DNA of 54,758 nucleotides from Gammaproteobacteria bacterium (GCA_021772915.1 JAJFLB010000050.1:1-54758), one strand, 5' to 3'. Numbered from the stretch's first letter, positions 33,175-42,158 are shown. Numbers and translations are program-made. The notes: generated by a model not told the origin, from the sequence alone.

Positions 33175-34032
33175 CTATGTAATCACCCTTTGATAGCACC
33201 GACGGTGATATGCAATGTGATCCCTGCTCACCGCATGTTCCTCATGTTCAACGAGAGTACCCGACATGCCACCGATAAAACTACCGTCATCCTCAATAGA
33301 AAATGCCCAACCGCTAAACAACACGTGGCAATTGGGACAAAGGCATAAAATGTTGTCAGCAGTATCCGGGCCGTTGTGTGGTCGCCCAAGCGGGCGAATG
33401 TGTGCGCCTTCGGCGTAGGCGCCTCCCGGGCGCTGGATCAGTTCGGTGCAAACCTGGCATTGGTAAGTGTGAATTTTCTTGACCATTTCTGCCACTGCCG
33501 TATCCCTGACCACGCGCGTGGTATAAGACTTGACCCGATCAGGTTCCTGGCTGCCGGTTGGTAACGGCAACTCTCCTGAAGGTGTCGAGACAGCTTTCTC
33601 GTTAATCTGCCGCAACGCATAGCGAAAGATCTTGTGACCCGACCTGCTGATCTCTGCCCACCATCTTTCCACCAGGTACAGCCCGTCATAGCGATAGGTG
33701 CGGTGCCTGGACCTCAGTCCCCTGGTGACCCGCACCGGCAAGCCCCTGATGTAGCTGACAACCAGGGCCAGGTTACCCCGGGTCAGTTCCTGGTCTGCAA
33801 TCTGTAGTTTTGTAACCGGGTCGTTGCCACCTTGTCCCATGTATACGATGTAATCACCGTAATCTTCATCGTCTGCGTAACCGCCAGAAATAACAATCGA
33901 GTCGGCTCCGTTTGATTCAGAGCCACTGATACCTGTCTGGATTGGTTTATGAATGCCTGAAGCGGCGAGCTCAGCACGACTGGCGAACTCGGTGCCGACC
34001 GCAATACCTTCAATCTCACCAAAAACCCGCAC
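33175..34032 (-). CDS. SRA-YDG / HNH endonuclease
   Basis: About 285 residues. The N-terminal half is an SAD/SRA (YDG) domain: FGEIEGIAVGTEFASRAELA, SGGYADDEDYGDYIVYMGQGG and VRVTRG followed by YDGLY. The C-terminal half is an HNH nuclease: CQVC, AEGAHIRPLGRPHNG, DNILCLCPNCHVLF. Known SRA-HNH proteins such as TagI cut DNA containing 5-methylcytosine, so this is probably a modification-dependent (type IV-like) restriction enzyme. GTG at 34032 is favoured, with GGGAG seven bases upstream. A TTG at 34065 has no ribosome site. No methyltransferase is adjacent. Unusually, it sits at the head of a metabolic gene series. Confidence 0.88.
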   Translation of the reverse strand: MRVFGEIEGIAVGTEFASRAELAASGIHKPIQTGISGSESNGADSIVISGGYADDEDYGDYIVYMGQGGNDPVTKLQIADQELTRGNLALVVSYIRGLPVRVTRGLRSRHRTYRYDGLYLVERWWAEISRSGHKIFRYALRQINEKAVSTPSGELPLPTGSQEPDRVKSYTTRVVRDTAVAEMVKKIHTYQCQVCTELIQRPGGAYAEGAHIRPLGRPHNGPDTADNILCLCPNCHVLFSGWAFSIEDDGSFIGGMSGTLVEHEEHAVSRDHIAYHRRCYQRVIT

Positions 34033-34305
34033 CGTAATACTCCCAGGGGACCAGTCGTTAACCAATGTTAGACGTTTTTTGGATGACGAGCCAGACGCGG
34101 AACATTGTCGTCCCGTGTAGTGAGCAAATAGCGGGTTTTGCCTAAAGCCTAATCAGGCGTGCCGGCACTGGTCCTGCTACTCACCCGCAACCAGCAGACC
34201 GGCGCTTTACGCCTCTGTGTACAGTGTGCCGAGCGGATTATTCAGCTACTTGCGTGATCTGATACCAGAACGTGGGTAGGGGTGATTCTAAAAAACTCTG
34301 ACCTG

Positions 34306-34611
34306 TCACTCTTCACGACGGGTACGCGCATAAAGATAAGCGGGTAACGCGCACGACAGACCGATTCCCAAATTCAAGACAATAAATAACCAGGGTTTTG
34401 GTCCACCGGGTCGCTGTTGCCACATCCAGGCCCAAAACACAAAAGAGGAAATTAACAGGTCCGCGGTGAAACCACCTGATGCGCCGTTGACAAACAACGC
34501 GGGTACAAAAGCCAGCATGTCGCTTCCGGTCTCTGTGGAAAAGAACTGCGCAAAAAACGCCATAGGAACCAGCGCTCCAACAATGGCTGCCGCCAGGTAA
34601 AATTTCTTCAT
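34306..34611 (-). CDS. DUF2834 membrane protein
   Basis: A 101-residue protein with three predicted helices (about 2-22, 47-66, 76-95). The conserved DUF2834 pattern is visible as SGGFTADLLISSFVFWAWM. The family's function is unknown. ATG at 34611 has AGGAG seven bases upstream. It diverges from the HxlR-type regulator and shares with it an AT-rich intergenic region containing two palindromes, so it is a likely target of that regulator. Confidence 0.8.
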   Translation of the reverse strand: MKKFYLAAAIVGALVPMAFFAQFFSTETGSDMLAFVPALFVNGASGGFTADLLISSFVFWAWMWQQRPGGPKPWLFIVLNLGIGLSCALPAYLYARTRREE

Positions 34612-34647
34612 CGTGCACTCCTGCAATGATTAAATTAGAACTAATAT

Positions 34648-34666
34648 ACTATATTTTTTATATAGT
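34648..34666. promoter_or_regulatory. Operator palindrome 1, ACTATAT-N5-ATATAGT
   Basis: A perfect 7+5+7 palindrome in the divergent control region between the DUF2834 gene and the HxlR-type regulator. It shares the ACTATAT half-site with palindrome 2, and the centres are 26 bases apart. It probably binds the adjacent regulator (inference). Confidence 0.65.
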
Positions 34667-34674
34667 GTATGTAT

Positions 34675-34691
34675 AACTATATTATATAGTT
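34675..34691. promoter_or_regulatory. Operator palindrome 2, AACTATAT-T-ATATAGTT
   Basis: A perfect 17-base palindrome 61 bases upstream of the regulator start. It has the same half-site as palindrome 1 but a one-base spacer, so the two sites are not equivalent. AT-rich sites of this type also overlap likely -10 elements. Confidence 0.65.
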
Positions 34692-34752
34692 TAGAATTGT
34701 CCTATATGCTGAAGGTCACACATTGGTATTGTCGAACTGAAGGAATTTAGAG

Positions 34753-35403
34753 ATGTCAGCCAGAAATTACGGCCAGGCCTGCTCAGTCGCAAATTTTCTT
34801 GACCGCCTGGGAGGGCGCTGGACGCTGCTGATAATTCGTGATCTCTTGGTCGGCTCAAGACGCTACAAAGACCTGCTGGAGGGTCTTCCGGGTATCGGGA
34901 CCAACTTGCTGGCGAGGCGGCTACAAGAGTTGCAGGACCTTGAACTTATAGAAAAATCTAAAGACACCAACAGTACCGGTGTCTTTTATGTTCTGACTGA
35001 AAAGGGGCTGGCGTTGGAGCCGGTAATTGTATCCATGGCTGCCTGGGGAATGCAGCACCTGCGTGCAGACTATGCCGGCAAATTAGACCGGCCCGATTTG
35101 TTGGTAGTCGCATTTCGAGTGGCTTTTAATGCCGAGCAAGCCGTCGGCATCAGCGAATCATATGAGCTGCGGATTGGTGACACGGTGTTCCATGCCCGTG
35201 TCGATAACGGCAAACTCAGCACCGGCCTGGGACCAGCAGACCACCCTGCCCTGGTTTACATCACCGATACTGAGACATTTGACCGGCTCGCTTTCGGGGA
35301 ACTCAGTCCGGCGTCAGCACGTGAAAATGGCCTACTGGGAATCATCGGAGATGAAACCGCTTTCCAACGCTTTCTAAGCGTGTTCTCAACGCCCGGCCAT
35401 TAA
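34753..35403 (+). CDS. HxlR-family regulator with C-terminal SCP2-like domain
   Basis: A 216-residue protein. Residues about 1-100 form the HxlR winged helix: CSVANFLDRLGGRWTLLIIR, SRRYKDLLEGLPGIGTNLLA, RRLQELQDLELI and a FYVLTEKG wing. Residues about 115-212 resemble the SCP2 sterol-carrier-like domain found fused to some HxlR regulators, possibly as a ligand pocket. It probably represses itself and the divergent DUF2834 gene through the two ACTATAT palindromes. The inducer is unknown. Confidence 0.87.
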   Translation: MSARNYGQACSVANFLDRLGGRWTLLIIRDLLVGSRRYKDLLEGLPGIGTNLLARRLQELQDLELIEKSKDTNSTGVFYVLTEKGLALEPVIVSMAAWGMQHLRADYAGKLDRPDLLVVAFRVAFNAEQAVGISESYELRIGDTVFHARVDNGKLSTGLGPADHPALVYITDTETFDRLAFGELSPASARENGLLGIIGDETAFQRFLSVFSTPGH

Positions 35404-35447
35404 ACTAACGCTATACTCTTACCGATAGAAGCGGGTTTGGTTACCAA

Positions 35448-36011
35448 ATGAGACAGAAGATGAAACAGATAAGCGTTTTGACGTTTGCACTCAGCCTGCT
35501 GGTGCTCACCGGATGCACGGCTGTCTACAGCGTGAATCCGGTCGGCGAAAAGCCCCACGCCATTGAAGCAGATGACTGGGACGGGACCTGGCGCGGGGGT
35601 GGTGACGCCGTTTCCATCAAGGTGATAGATGCTGAAAAGGGAATTCTTCAGATGGCGTGGATCGAAAATATGGAATTTAACCTGTTCCAGGCCCACTTGC
35701 TTGAATCCAACGATTGGGTATTTGTTAATTTCAAAGAGAAAGTAGACGACGACGGGTATCTGTTTGCCCGCATCAAAAAATCCGGTAATACCATTACCAT
35801 GTGGGACCCGGATGTCGACAAGATCAGGGCATTGGTCACAGACGGCACCCTGCCCGGCACAATTAAGGGCTCAAGCAACGGGGTCGAGAGCAATGGCAAC
35901 GTTGTTCTCGGTAAGTTAAGCGCCGAGCACTTGAAGATTATCACTTCGGGTGACAGGGGTATTCTGCTCGATTGGGAAAATCCGATTTTCCTGCGAAGGT
36001 TGTCGGAATAG
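35448..36011 (+). CDS. Lipoprotein of unknown function
   Basis: A 187-residue lipoprotein: the signal peptide ends in a lipobox LVLTGC with the lipid-bearing cysteine near residue 23. The mature part is beta-rich (WDGTWRGGGDAVSIKVIDAEKG, ILQMAWIE) without a recognised domain. Two in-frame ATGs (35448 and 35460) are possible, and neither has a strong ribosome site. The stop is directly followed by the DUF819 gene start. Confidence 0.75.
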   Translation: MRQKMKQISVLTFALSLLVLTGCTAVYSVNPVGEKPHAIEADDWDGTWRGGGDAVSIKVIDAEKGILQMAWIENMEFNLFQAHLLESNDWVFVNFKEKVDDDGYLFARIKKSGNTITMWDPDVDKIRALVTDGTLPGTIKGSSNGVESNGNVVLGKLSAEHLKIITSGDRGILLDWENPIFLRRLSE

Positions 36012-37154
36012 ATGTTGCCACTGATCGGTCCGGACCAGGATTTTGCGCTCTGGGCAATATTGATTGCCCTGGCAGGCTTTGGCTTCTGGTGTGAGCGATT
36101 TCACTGGGGCAGGAAATACTCGGGTGTCATGCTGCTGATGACTGCCGCGATTGTTTTGGCCAACCTGAAAATTATCCCGACCGCCGCGCCGGTCTATGAT
36201 GTGGTGTGGGACTACCTGGTTCCAATCGCCATACCGCTGCTGTTGTTCCGGGCAGATCTCAAACGCATCGTTCGTGAATCCGGTCCGACGCTGGTCGCAT
36301 TTATTATTGGTAGCGCAGCCGTGGTGGCGGGCACGCTCATCGGGGTGTCACTTTTTGACCTGGGACCCGATGAAGCCGAACTTGCCGGTATTTTTACCGG
36401 CACCTACATCGGCGGCAGCCTGAACTTTGCCGCGGTCGCAGAAGCCAGTGGCATGCAGGACGGCAGCATGCTCGCGGCCGCTGTTGCCGCCGATAACGTG
36501 GTCACCAATTTGCACTTTCTGCTGATCATATTGCTACCCGGCGTGGCCTGGATGGCCAGGAACTATCCAACCCATCATATGGACAACGCAGAGCAGTATT
36601 CCAGCGGGTCCCAGGCCAACGTACACCGAATTGCAAATCTCGACATTGCCGGTCTTATGGGTGCCCTGGCGCTTGCATTTGTGCTGGCTGCACTGGGGAA
36701 ATTGTTAGCTGATTTAGCAGCCGTACCGCAATTCGCGATCCTCGTGACAACAGCTCTTACACTGGTGGTCGCCACCTTCGCGCCACGCCAAATTGACAAA
36801 CTCTCAGGTCATGCTGAAGCCGGCAACGTGCTGATGTTTATCTTTCTGGCAAGTGTCGGGGCAACGGCGGACATATGGCAGCTCATTGAGATCGGGCCGG
36901 TATTGTTTGTATTTGCCACCCTTATCATCATCGTACACCTGCTTGTTGTGTTTGGCCTGGGCAAGGTGCTAAAGCTTGATCTGGCAGAACTCGCCATGGC
37001 GTCAGCCGTTTGTATCGGTGGCCCCTCGTCTGCGGCCGCATTGGCCTCTGCGAAAGGCTGGCGCGACCTGCTGATTCCGGGAGTTCTGGCCGGTTCCTTT
37101 GGTTATGCAATTGGCAGCTTTGTCGGCGTCACCGTGGTTGAATGGCTGCGTTAG
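36012..37154 (+). CDS. DUF819 family membrane protein
   Basis: A 380-residue inner-membrane protein with about ten to eleven helices, of the DUF819/YjcL family. Seen: LLMTAAIVLANLKIIP, the YDVVWDYLVPIAIPLLLF motif, GTYIGGSLNFAAVAEASG and, near the end, CIGGPSSAAALASAKGW. The family looks like a transporter but no substrate is established. It starts at the base after the lipoprotein stop, so the two are co-translated. The GST gene follows after 33 bases. Confidence 0.85.
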   Translation: MLPLIGPDQDFALWAILIALAGFGFWCERFHWGRKYSGVMLLMTAAIVLANLKIIPTAAPVYDVVWDYLVPIAIPLLLFRADLKRIVRESGPTLVAFIIGSAAVVAGTLIGVSLFDLGPDEAELAGIFTGTYIGGSLNFAAVAEASGMQDGSMLAAAVAADNVVTNLHFLLIILLPGVAWMARNYPTHHMDNAEQYSSGSQANVHRIANLDIAGLMGALALAFVLAALGKLLADLAAVPQFAILVTTALTLVVATFAPRQIDKLSGHAEAGNVLMFIFLASVGATADIWQLIEIGPVLFVFATLIIIVHLLVVFGLGKVLKLDLAELAMASAVCIGGPSSAAALASAKGWRDLLIPGVLAGSFGYAIGSFVGVTVVEWLR

Positions 37155-37187
37155 AATGGGTAACAACAAGACCGACAAGGAGTCCCG

Positions 37188-37844
37188 ATGATCAAGCTAT
37201 TTTCCGGTCCACTCAGCCTGTTTGGCACCAAGGCCGTAATCGCTGCCGTGGAAAAGGGTTTGGAATTTGAACTGGTCATGGTGCCGTTCAATGCGGATGA
37301 CCGTTACGAGCCGAAACACCCGGAAGTCCTGCGGATCAATCCCAAACGACAGGTCCCCGTGCTGATTAACGACGACCTGGAAATTTACGACTCCACACAG
37401 ATTTTTGAGTACCTGGAAACGCTGTGTCCTGAACCTGCCTTATGGCCTAAGGATGTCAATACCGGAGCCACCGCGCGTCTGCTTGAGCATCAGGCGGATG
37501 AGGTCTATTTTCCACACGTGCTTCAACTGATGATGCTCGAACATGACATTGATGGCCCGGAGGCAAGTGCTGCCCGTGATGCCGCCGAGCGGTATTACCA
37601 GCAGATGGAAGTGCAACTGGCTGACCAGGACTATCTGGCCGGCAGTTATTCCTACGCGGACATCGCTTTTTACATGGCACAGCTTTTTGGTGAGCGAAAA
37701 ACCGCACTGTTGACCACCGCGACCCCGGGCCTGCTGCGTTGGCGGGACACAATGACCCAACGTAAAGCGGTACGGGAAGGGGTGGCACCACTGATTAATC
37801 ACCTCCGGGTATCGGGACGACCGGTTCCGGAATTTCTCCTGTAG
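37188..37844 (+). CDS. Glutathione S-transferase
   Basis: A 218-residue cytoplasmic GST. The thioredoxin-like N-terminal domain (about 1-78) shows NPKRQVPVLINDDLEIYDSTQIFEYL, with the conserved cis-Pro and Ser for glutathione binding. The all-helical C-terminal domain contains YLAGSYSYADIAFY. It should conjugate or reduce electrophiles with glutathione. A strong AAGGAG site precedes the ATG. Confidence 0.88.
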   Translation: MIKLFSGPLSLFGTKAVIAAVEKGLEFELVMVPFNADDRYEPKHPEVLRINPKRQVPVLINDDLEIYDSTQIFEYLETLCPEPALWPKDVNTGATARLLEHQADEVYFPHVLQLMMLEHDIDGPEASAARDAAERYYQQMEVQLADQDYLAGSYSYADIAFYMAQLFGERKTALLTTATPGLLRWRDTMTQRKAVREGVAPLINHLRVSGRPVPEFLL

Positions 37845-37853
37845 CCGTTCTGC

Positions 37854-37875
37854 ACATTCAGCTTGCTGAATGTGG
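37854..37875. terminator. Perfect hairpin after the GST gene
   Basis: CACATTCAGC (37854-37863) pairs perfectly with GCTGAATGTG (37866-37875) around a two-base TT loop. There is no T-run after it, so it may be a weak terminator, an mRNA-stabilising stem or a small palindromic repeat. Confidence 0.5.
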
Positions 37876-37938
37876 CTGGCGCTTGGAATACATACAAGCC
37901 AACTGGCATAATCGGCGCACCCAATCGAGGATATATCC

Positions 37939-39843
37939 ATGCCTAAATTCGAATTCAACCGTCGCCATGTCGTGCTATGCACCATTACGATTCTTGCTCT
38001 GGTTCTCGTCCAGGCGCCCGTGCTGGCGCAACGCACCACGGCCAAGCCGGTTTTACACGGCAAACATTGGGTTGCGGTGACCGGCAAGCCCCTGGGTGCA
38101 TCAGCCGGCGCAATGATATTTGCCCGGGGCGGTAACGCCGTGGACGCGGCTTGCGCAATGCTGGGTGCTACCTCAACCATGTGGGATACGCTCGGCTGGG
38201 GTGGTGAAACACAGGCCCTGATTTATAACCCACACACCGGAAAGGTCAAGGGTATCAATGCACTGGGCGTCGCTCCCAGCGGGGCCACCGCAGAGTATTT
38301 TCGTAGCAAGGGGATGCAATACCCACCTGAGTATGGACCGCTGGCGGCAGTGACCCCGGGAACCCCCGGTGGTTTGATGGTGATGCTGGCGGAATACGGG
38401 CGCCTGAGTCTGGCTGAAGTGCTCGCACCGGCGATACAGATGGCGGCGGGCTACCCCGTGGAGAAATCCCAGGCCGATAACATGGAACGGCGAAAGGCTG
38501 TCATTGCCCAGTGGCCTACTTCTACAAAGGTATTTCTGCCACACATGAATGCCGATGACTCGCAGGAGCGCGCCGCGCCCTACGCCGGGGAAATTCTACA
38601 CCAGGAGAATCTGCAAATAACCCTGCAAAAACTGGTGGCAACAGAAGCCGAGGCGCTGGCCAGCGGAAAAAGCCGCAAAGAGGCAATCTACGCCGCGTAT
38701 GATCGCTTTTACCGGGGTGACATTGCCGAGGAACTGGTGCGTGGCAGTCGCGAGTTCGGTGGCTTGATGACCATGGAGGACCTGGACAAATGGCAGGTCT
38801 ATATCGAAGACCCCGTGACCACCAACTATAAGGGTGTGGACGTGTACAAGCTCACCCACTGGGTGCAGGGACCGGTGATGCTACAGGCGCTGAATATCCT
38901 GGAAAACCTTGATCTGAAAGGCATGGGATATAACAGCAGCCGTTATATCCATGCGCTTTACCAGGCAATGAACCTGTCTTTCGCCGACCGCGATTTTTAC
39001 TACGGTGATCCTTATACACCGCCCGTCGAGCCGATCAAGGGACTTTTATCTAAAGCTTACGCCAAACAACGGCTGGGCCAGATCAACTGGGAAAGCAATA
39101 ATCCCGACACCAAGCCGGGTGACCCCTACAAGTTCCAGAAAGGTAAAAACCCTTATCTCAAATTATTGGAAAAATGGACGCCAATCCCACCAGCAGCAGA
39201 AGCGGAGGGTGAAGACGGGTTTCAGCAGGCCTTGTTAATGGACAAAGACGAGGCTTTTTTGGCAGGTACAACCTCGATACAGGCCGCAGACGAGGAAGGC
39301 TGGGTGGTCTCAATTACACCCAGCGGTGGCTGGATTCCAGCTTTTATTGCCGGCGAAACCGGCATCGGACTGAGCCAGCGGATGCAGAGTTTTGTCCTCC
39401 ATGAAGGACTCAATCCCTACAATGTCGTGGCACCCGGGAAAAGACCCCGCGCAACCCTGACCCCCGGTATGGCGCTCAAGGACGGCAAACCGTACCTGTC
39501 CTTTGCCGTGCAGGGTGGCGATTCACAGGATCAAAACCTGTTGCAGTTCTTCCTGAACGTGGTCGAATTCGGCATGAATGTTCAGGAGGCAGTGGAATCT
39601 GCCAATATCAACAGTTACCAGATGCAAAGCTCTTTTGGCGCCCACGTATCCGAGCCGGGGCGTTTGTTACTGCGTGATGATGTGCCGGACTGGGTGCAAC
39701 ACAAGCTGGGTGGCATGGGTTACAAGATAGAAACCAGGAAACGTACCTCGGGACCGATCACTGCCATCTATTTTGACCGGGAGCATGGCTCCATGTGGGC
39801 TGGGGCCAGTGATTTTGGAGAAGATTATGGACTGGCCTGGTAG
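37939..39843 (+). CDS. Gamma-glutamyltransferase-family protein, exported
   Basis: 634 residues. The signal peptide (about 1-30) ends at VLAQ. The rest matches the gamma-glutamyltranspeptidase Ntn-hydrolase family: AMIFARGGNAVDAACAML, GGLMVMLAEYGRLSLAEVL and the autoprocessing site at T444 in AGTTSIQAAD. Further motifs are MQSFVLHEGLNPYNVVAPGK and RPRATLTPGM. It should self-cleave and act on gamma-glutamyl compounds such as glutathione in the periplasm. The residues around the nucleophile (TTS rather than TTH) differ from classical enzymes, so the substrate may differ. GST upstream hints at glutathione metabolism. Confidence 0.87.
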   Translation: MPKFEFNRRHVVLCTITILALVLVQAPVLAQRTTAKPVLHGKHWVAVTGKPLGASAGAMIFARGGNAVDAACAMLGATSTMWDTLGWGGETQALIYNPHTGKVKGINALGVAPSGATAEYFRSKGMQYPPEYGPLAAVTPGTPGGLMVMLAEYGRLSLAEVLAPAIQMAAGYPVEKSQADNMERRKAVIAQWPTSTKVFLPHMNADDSQERAAPYAGEILHQENLQITLQKLVATEAEALASGKSRKEAIYAAYDRFYRGDIAEELVRGSREFGGLMTMEDLDKWQVYIEDPVTTNYKGVDVYKLTHWVQGPVMLQALNILENLDLKGMGYNSSRYIHALYQAMNLSFADRDFYYGDPYTPPVEPIKGLLSKAYAKQRLGQINWESNNPDTKPGDPYKFQKGKNPYLKLLEKWTPIPPAAEAEGEDGFQQALLMDKDEAFLAGTTSIQAADEEGWVVSITPSGGWIPAFIAGETGIGLSQRMQSFVLHEGLNPYNVVAPGKRPRATLTPGMALKDGKPYLSFAVQGGDSQDQNLLQFFLNVVEFGMNVQEAVESANINSYQMQSSFGAHVSEPGRLLLRDDVPDWVQHKLGGMGYKIETRKRTSGPITAIYFDREHGSMWAGASDFGEDYGLAW

Positions 39844-39963
39844 CGACCAGAGTTTCCGACCGTATTGGGCGGCCGTGGTGTGACCAGAACGGCGACGGTC
39901 TGTTCTTGATGGGTCTCGAACGCACAACCGCCAACGGATCAGTCAATAGTCTCCTTGCTTCAT

Positions 39964-41064
39964 TCAGCTACCGGAACCAAGTTCTGTAGCAATATGCGGC
40001 AGTAGACAGAGGGCGAAGATTTCGTGGGCCCGGGCGCCGGGGTGCCGGCGGAACACGCGATGCCAATCGAGCGATTCTCTGCTGGCGTATTCCCGCGTAC
40101 AGGGTTCGACGTCAAAAAACCGTAGGCGGTCCGGGTCGGCAGCAGCGAAAATTTCCATCCCCCAGTCGTCCAGCCTGGCAATGCTGTTGCCAAGCTCACC
40201 ATTGGCCAGTCGAACCAGGATGAGGCGCACGCCGTGAGCGGCCGCGAGATCCTCGAGATGTCGACGCAGTCCTTCGAAACGAATTTGATACTCGTCCTTA
40301 TAGATGCCCGAAAGGTAGTACTCCCGGTTACGCGCAAATTGCGCCAGCCAGAACGGGGCCAAACTGAAGGTTGAACGCGCCTTGAGGTACTCCTGGTAGA
40401 AGGCAAACAGATCAACAGCAGAGCGCATCTTCCATGCGCCTCCCGCGTAACTCCACAGCACTGGCTTTGTGATGCCAAAACTGAAGTCTCTGGCAGTACG
40501 GTGTAAATCATGTGGAATATAAGAGACCACAACCAGCCGGGGACTCATATGCTCAAGCTCTGCCTCAAGCTTCAGTACAATTTGATCCAATCCAAAACCC
40601 GGCACGGCGGAATTGACGATGCGAACGGGCTTGTTTCCTGAAAGCAAGTCCTGCAGCAACGCGGGATAGGGACGACCCTCATCTTCCTCCACCCCGAATC
40701 CCCTGGTCACCGAATCGCCCAGCATCAAAACGTCTGCGGTGGACCCAACGCCCTCTCCTTCAGGGGGCAACAGTATTGGCGGCCAGTCCCATCCATAATC
40801 CAGACGCGTGTAGGCGGCAAGTCCCGGTAGGTCGCGTCGCGGATCGGCCGCTGCTGCGATCTTCTCGGCGATGTCCTCATCGACAATCCGCACCGACCGT
40901 GCGACGAACTCGAGTACCACGTACCCAATTGCTGCAACGAGCACGACAATGATCGATGACAGGAGTAATGGTGAGGTCTTGCGCTCGGTCACGAATTGAT
41001 GGGCCCGGTCACGGAGTGGGTCTGAGATTATAGCTCGCCGCGATTCGGGTCGACGAATGGGCAA
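39964..41064 (-). CDS. SGNH/GDSL-type hydrolase, membrane anchored
   Basis: A 366-residue protein with a cytoplasmic basic N-terminus and a single helix (about 33-57). The domain starts with VLMLGDSVTRGFGVEEDEG, where the GDS serine is residue 118. Block III-like NSAVPGFGLDQI and a C-terminal HPGARAHEIFA with the likely catalytic His are visible. The group includes carbohydrate O-acetyl esterases and related envelope-modifying hydrolases, so a surface polymer is a plausible substrate. It converges with the gamma-glutamyltransferase gene. An alternative frame here is a shadow. Confidence 0.75.
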   Translation of the reverse strand: MPIRRPESRRAIISDPLRDRAHQFVTERKTSPLLLSSIIVVLVAAIGYVVLEFVARSVRIVDEDIAEKIAAAADPRRDLPGLAAYTRLDYGWDWPPILLPPEGEGVGSTADVLMLGDSVTRGFGVEEDEGRPYPALLQDLLSGNKPVRIVNSAVPGFGLDQIVLKLEAELEHMSPRLVVVSYIPHDLHRTARDFSFGITKPVLWSYAGGAWKMRSAVDLFAFYQEYLKARSTFSLAPFWLAQFARNREYYLSGIYKDEYQIRFEGLRRHLEDLAAAHGVRLILVRLANGELGNSIARLDDWGMEIFAAADPDRLRFFDVEPCTREYASRESLDWHRVFRRHPGARAHEIFALCLLPHIATELGSGS

Positions 41065-41489
41065 GTACGGGTAATGCCCAAGACTGGCTTAACGCGCGAC
41101 TGGCTCTTGGACATATGTTCTGGCCGCGTGCCCTGCTCTCTGGACCTACTGACTAAGAGTTAGCGGACCTGCCACCTAGCTCCATTTTGCCATGCGAAGA
41201 CTGTCCGGTTGTGTACAAAAGCTACCATCTAAACAGAGCCAAATACTCCTACACTGAAGGTCTGCTTGCAACCCAGAGCGAACACTAGTGTTCACCCTAT
41301 TATTTGACGTTAATCGCATTTGCTGACAGAGTGAACTGACTGCCAACGAGTTGTAGGGATCGGTCATTATGTTTTGGCGAAAGATCAAGTTTGTTTAAGC
41401 AAGATCTTCAAGCGTGGGCGGAATCCCTGATTAGGGTGCTGGAAGAGTATCGGACGAGTATTCAATAAGGCTTACGAGAGGTATGTGCA
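41065..41489. other. Gap with no clear gene; 14-bp palindrome
   Basis: This 425-base gap contains a perfect palindrome GAACACTAGTGTTC at 41280-41293. A 70-codon open frame on the minus strand (41176-41388) has no motif, ribosome site or protein-like composition and is not called. The promoter of the following membrane-protein gene must lie here. Confidence 0.5.
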
Positions 41490-42158
41490 ATGGATCCAAT
41501 TGAGATCATTCGACTGCTGGCCGATACTCCCTTACCAACGCTATTGGTGGTAATTGGTTTTGTAATGCTATCCGTAGGATTTGGTTTGAAAGTTAGGGCC
41601 GTAATCGACGTGGATAGCATAAATAGGACCTATGCGAAAATCATTGGATATATCCTTCTTTTGGTCGGTCTTGTCCTTTACATCATGAATATTGTGCCGG
41701 AAACCGGGCCTCAACCAGAAAGTGCTACGGACCCATTCTTCCTTTATTACCTCGTTTCTGTGCCAGTTATCGTGTTTTTCTACTGGATTACCTTGAAATT
41801 GACTAATGGAAAAATGCAAATTCGTACCATGAAGCTCAGTTTTATATTCATTGGAACTCTGCTTACATTTGCGGTTCTCTGGAGGGCAATGGACGTTTAC
41901 CTCTATGTTAATTCTGAAGCTACTCGCAGCGTGCCAGTTGGTCTCGATCATGCGCCCAACTACCTACCATACTTTGCATTACTCGGACCCGCCATTGCCG
42001 CAATTGTCTGGGCTATATACGCACATACACGAGAGAAGGAAAATCGTGAGAACAGGCTGCCAATGCTGAGTTATTTTTTCATCTCCTGTATGTACTTAAC
42101 AGTTTGCAGACTGGCATGGGAACTAATAGATTACCTCGCTGAAAAGCAAATTTCCTAG
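41490..42158 (+). CDS. Multispanning membrane protein of unknown function
   Basis: A 222-residue protein with about six to seven predicted helices (about 15-33, 47-66, 83-101, 113-130, 152-173, 190-207). There are no catalytic motifs. Base composition is more AT-rich than the dsr region. GAGAGG lies nine bases before the ATG. It converges with the three-gene lipoprotein operon. The family is not recognised. Confidence 0.7.
   Translation: MDPIEIIRLLADTPLPTLLVVIGFVMLSVGFGLKVRAVIDVDSINRTYAKIIGYILLLVGLVLYIMNIVPETGPQPESATDPFFLYYLVSVPVIVFFYWITLKLTNGKMQIRTMKLSFIFIGTLLTFAVLWRAMDVYLYVNSEATRSVPVGLDHAPNYLPYFALLGPAIAAIVWAIYAHTREKENRENRLPMLSYFFISCMYLTVCRLAWELIDYLAEKQIS

Noticed and set aside
34141-34170. 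GTGCCGGCAC near 34160 as a second attachment copy of the tRNA-Thr 3' end
   Set aside because: The match is only ten bases and self-complementary, as expected by chance; flanking bases do not match the tRNA.
37440-38180. 246-codon open frame on the minus strand spanning the GST end and GGT start
   Set aside because: It crosses two well-supported plus-strand genes and their ribosome sites and has no recognisable motif.
41280-41293. Possible LexA site or integron attachment site at GAACACTAGTGTTC
   Set aside because: LexA boxes of the GAAC-N4-GTTC type have a four-base spacer, here it is six; no integrase or attC-type core sites are present.
41176-41388. 70-codon open frame in the 41-kb gap
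   Set aside because: No ribosome site or protein-like pattern, and its composition fits non-coding sequence.
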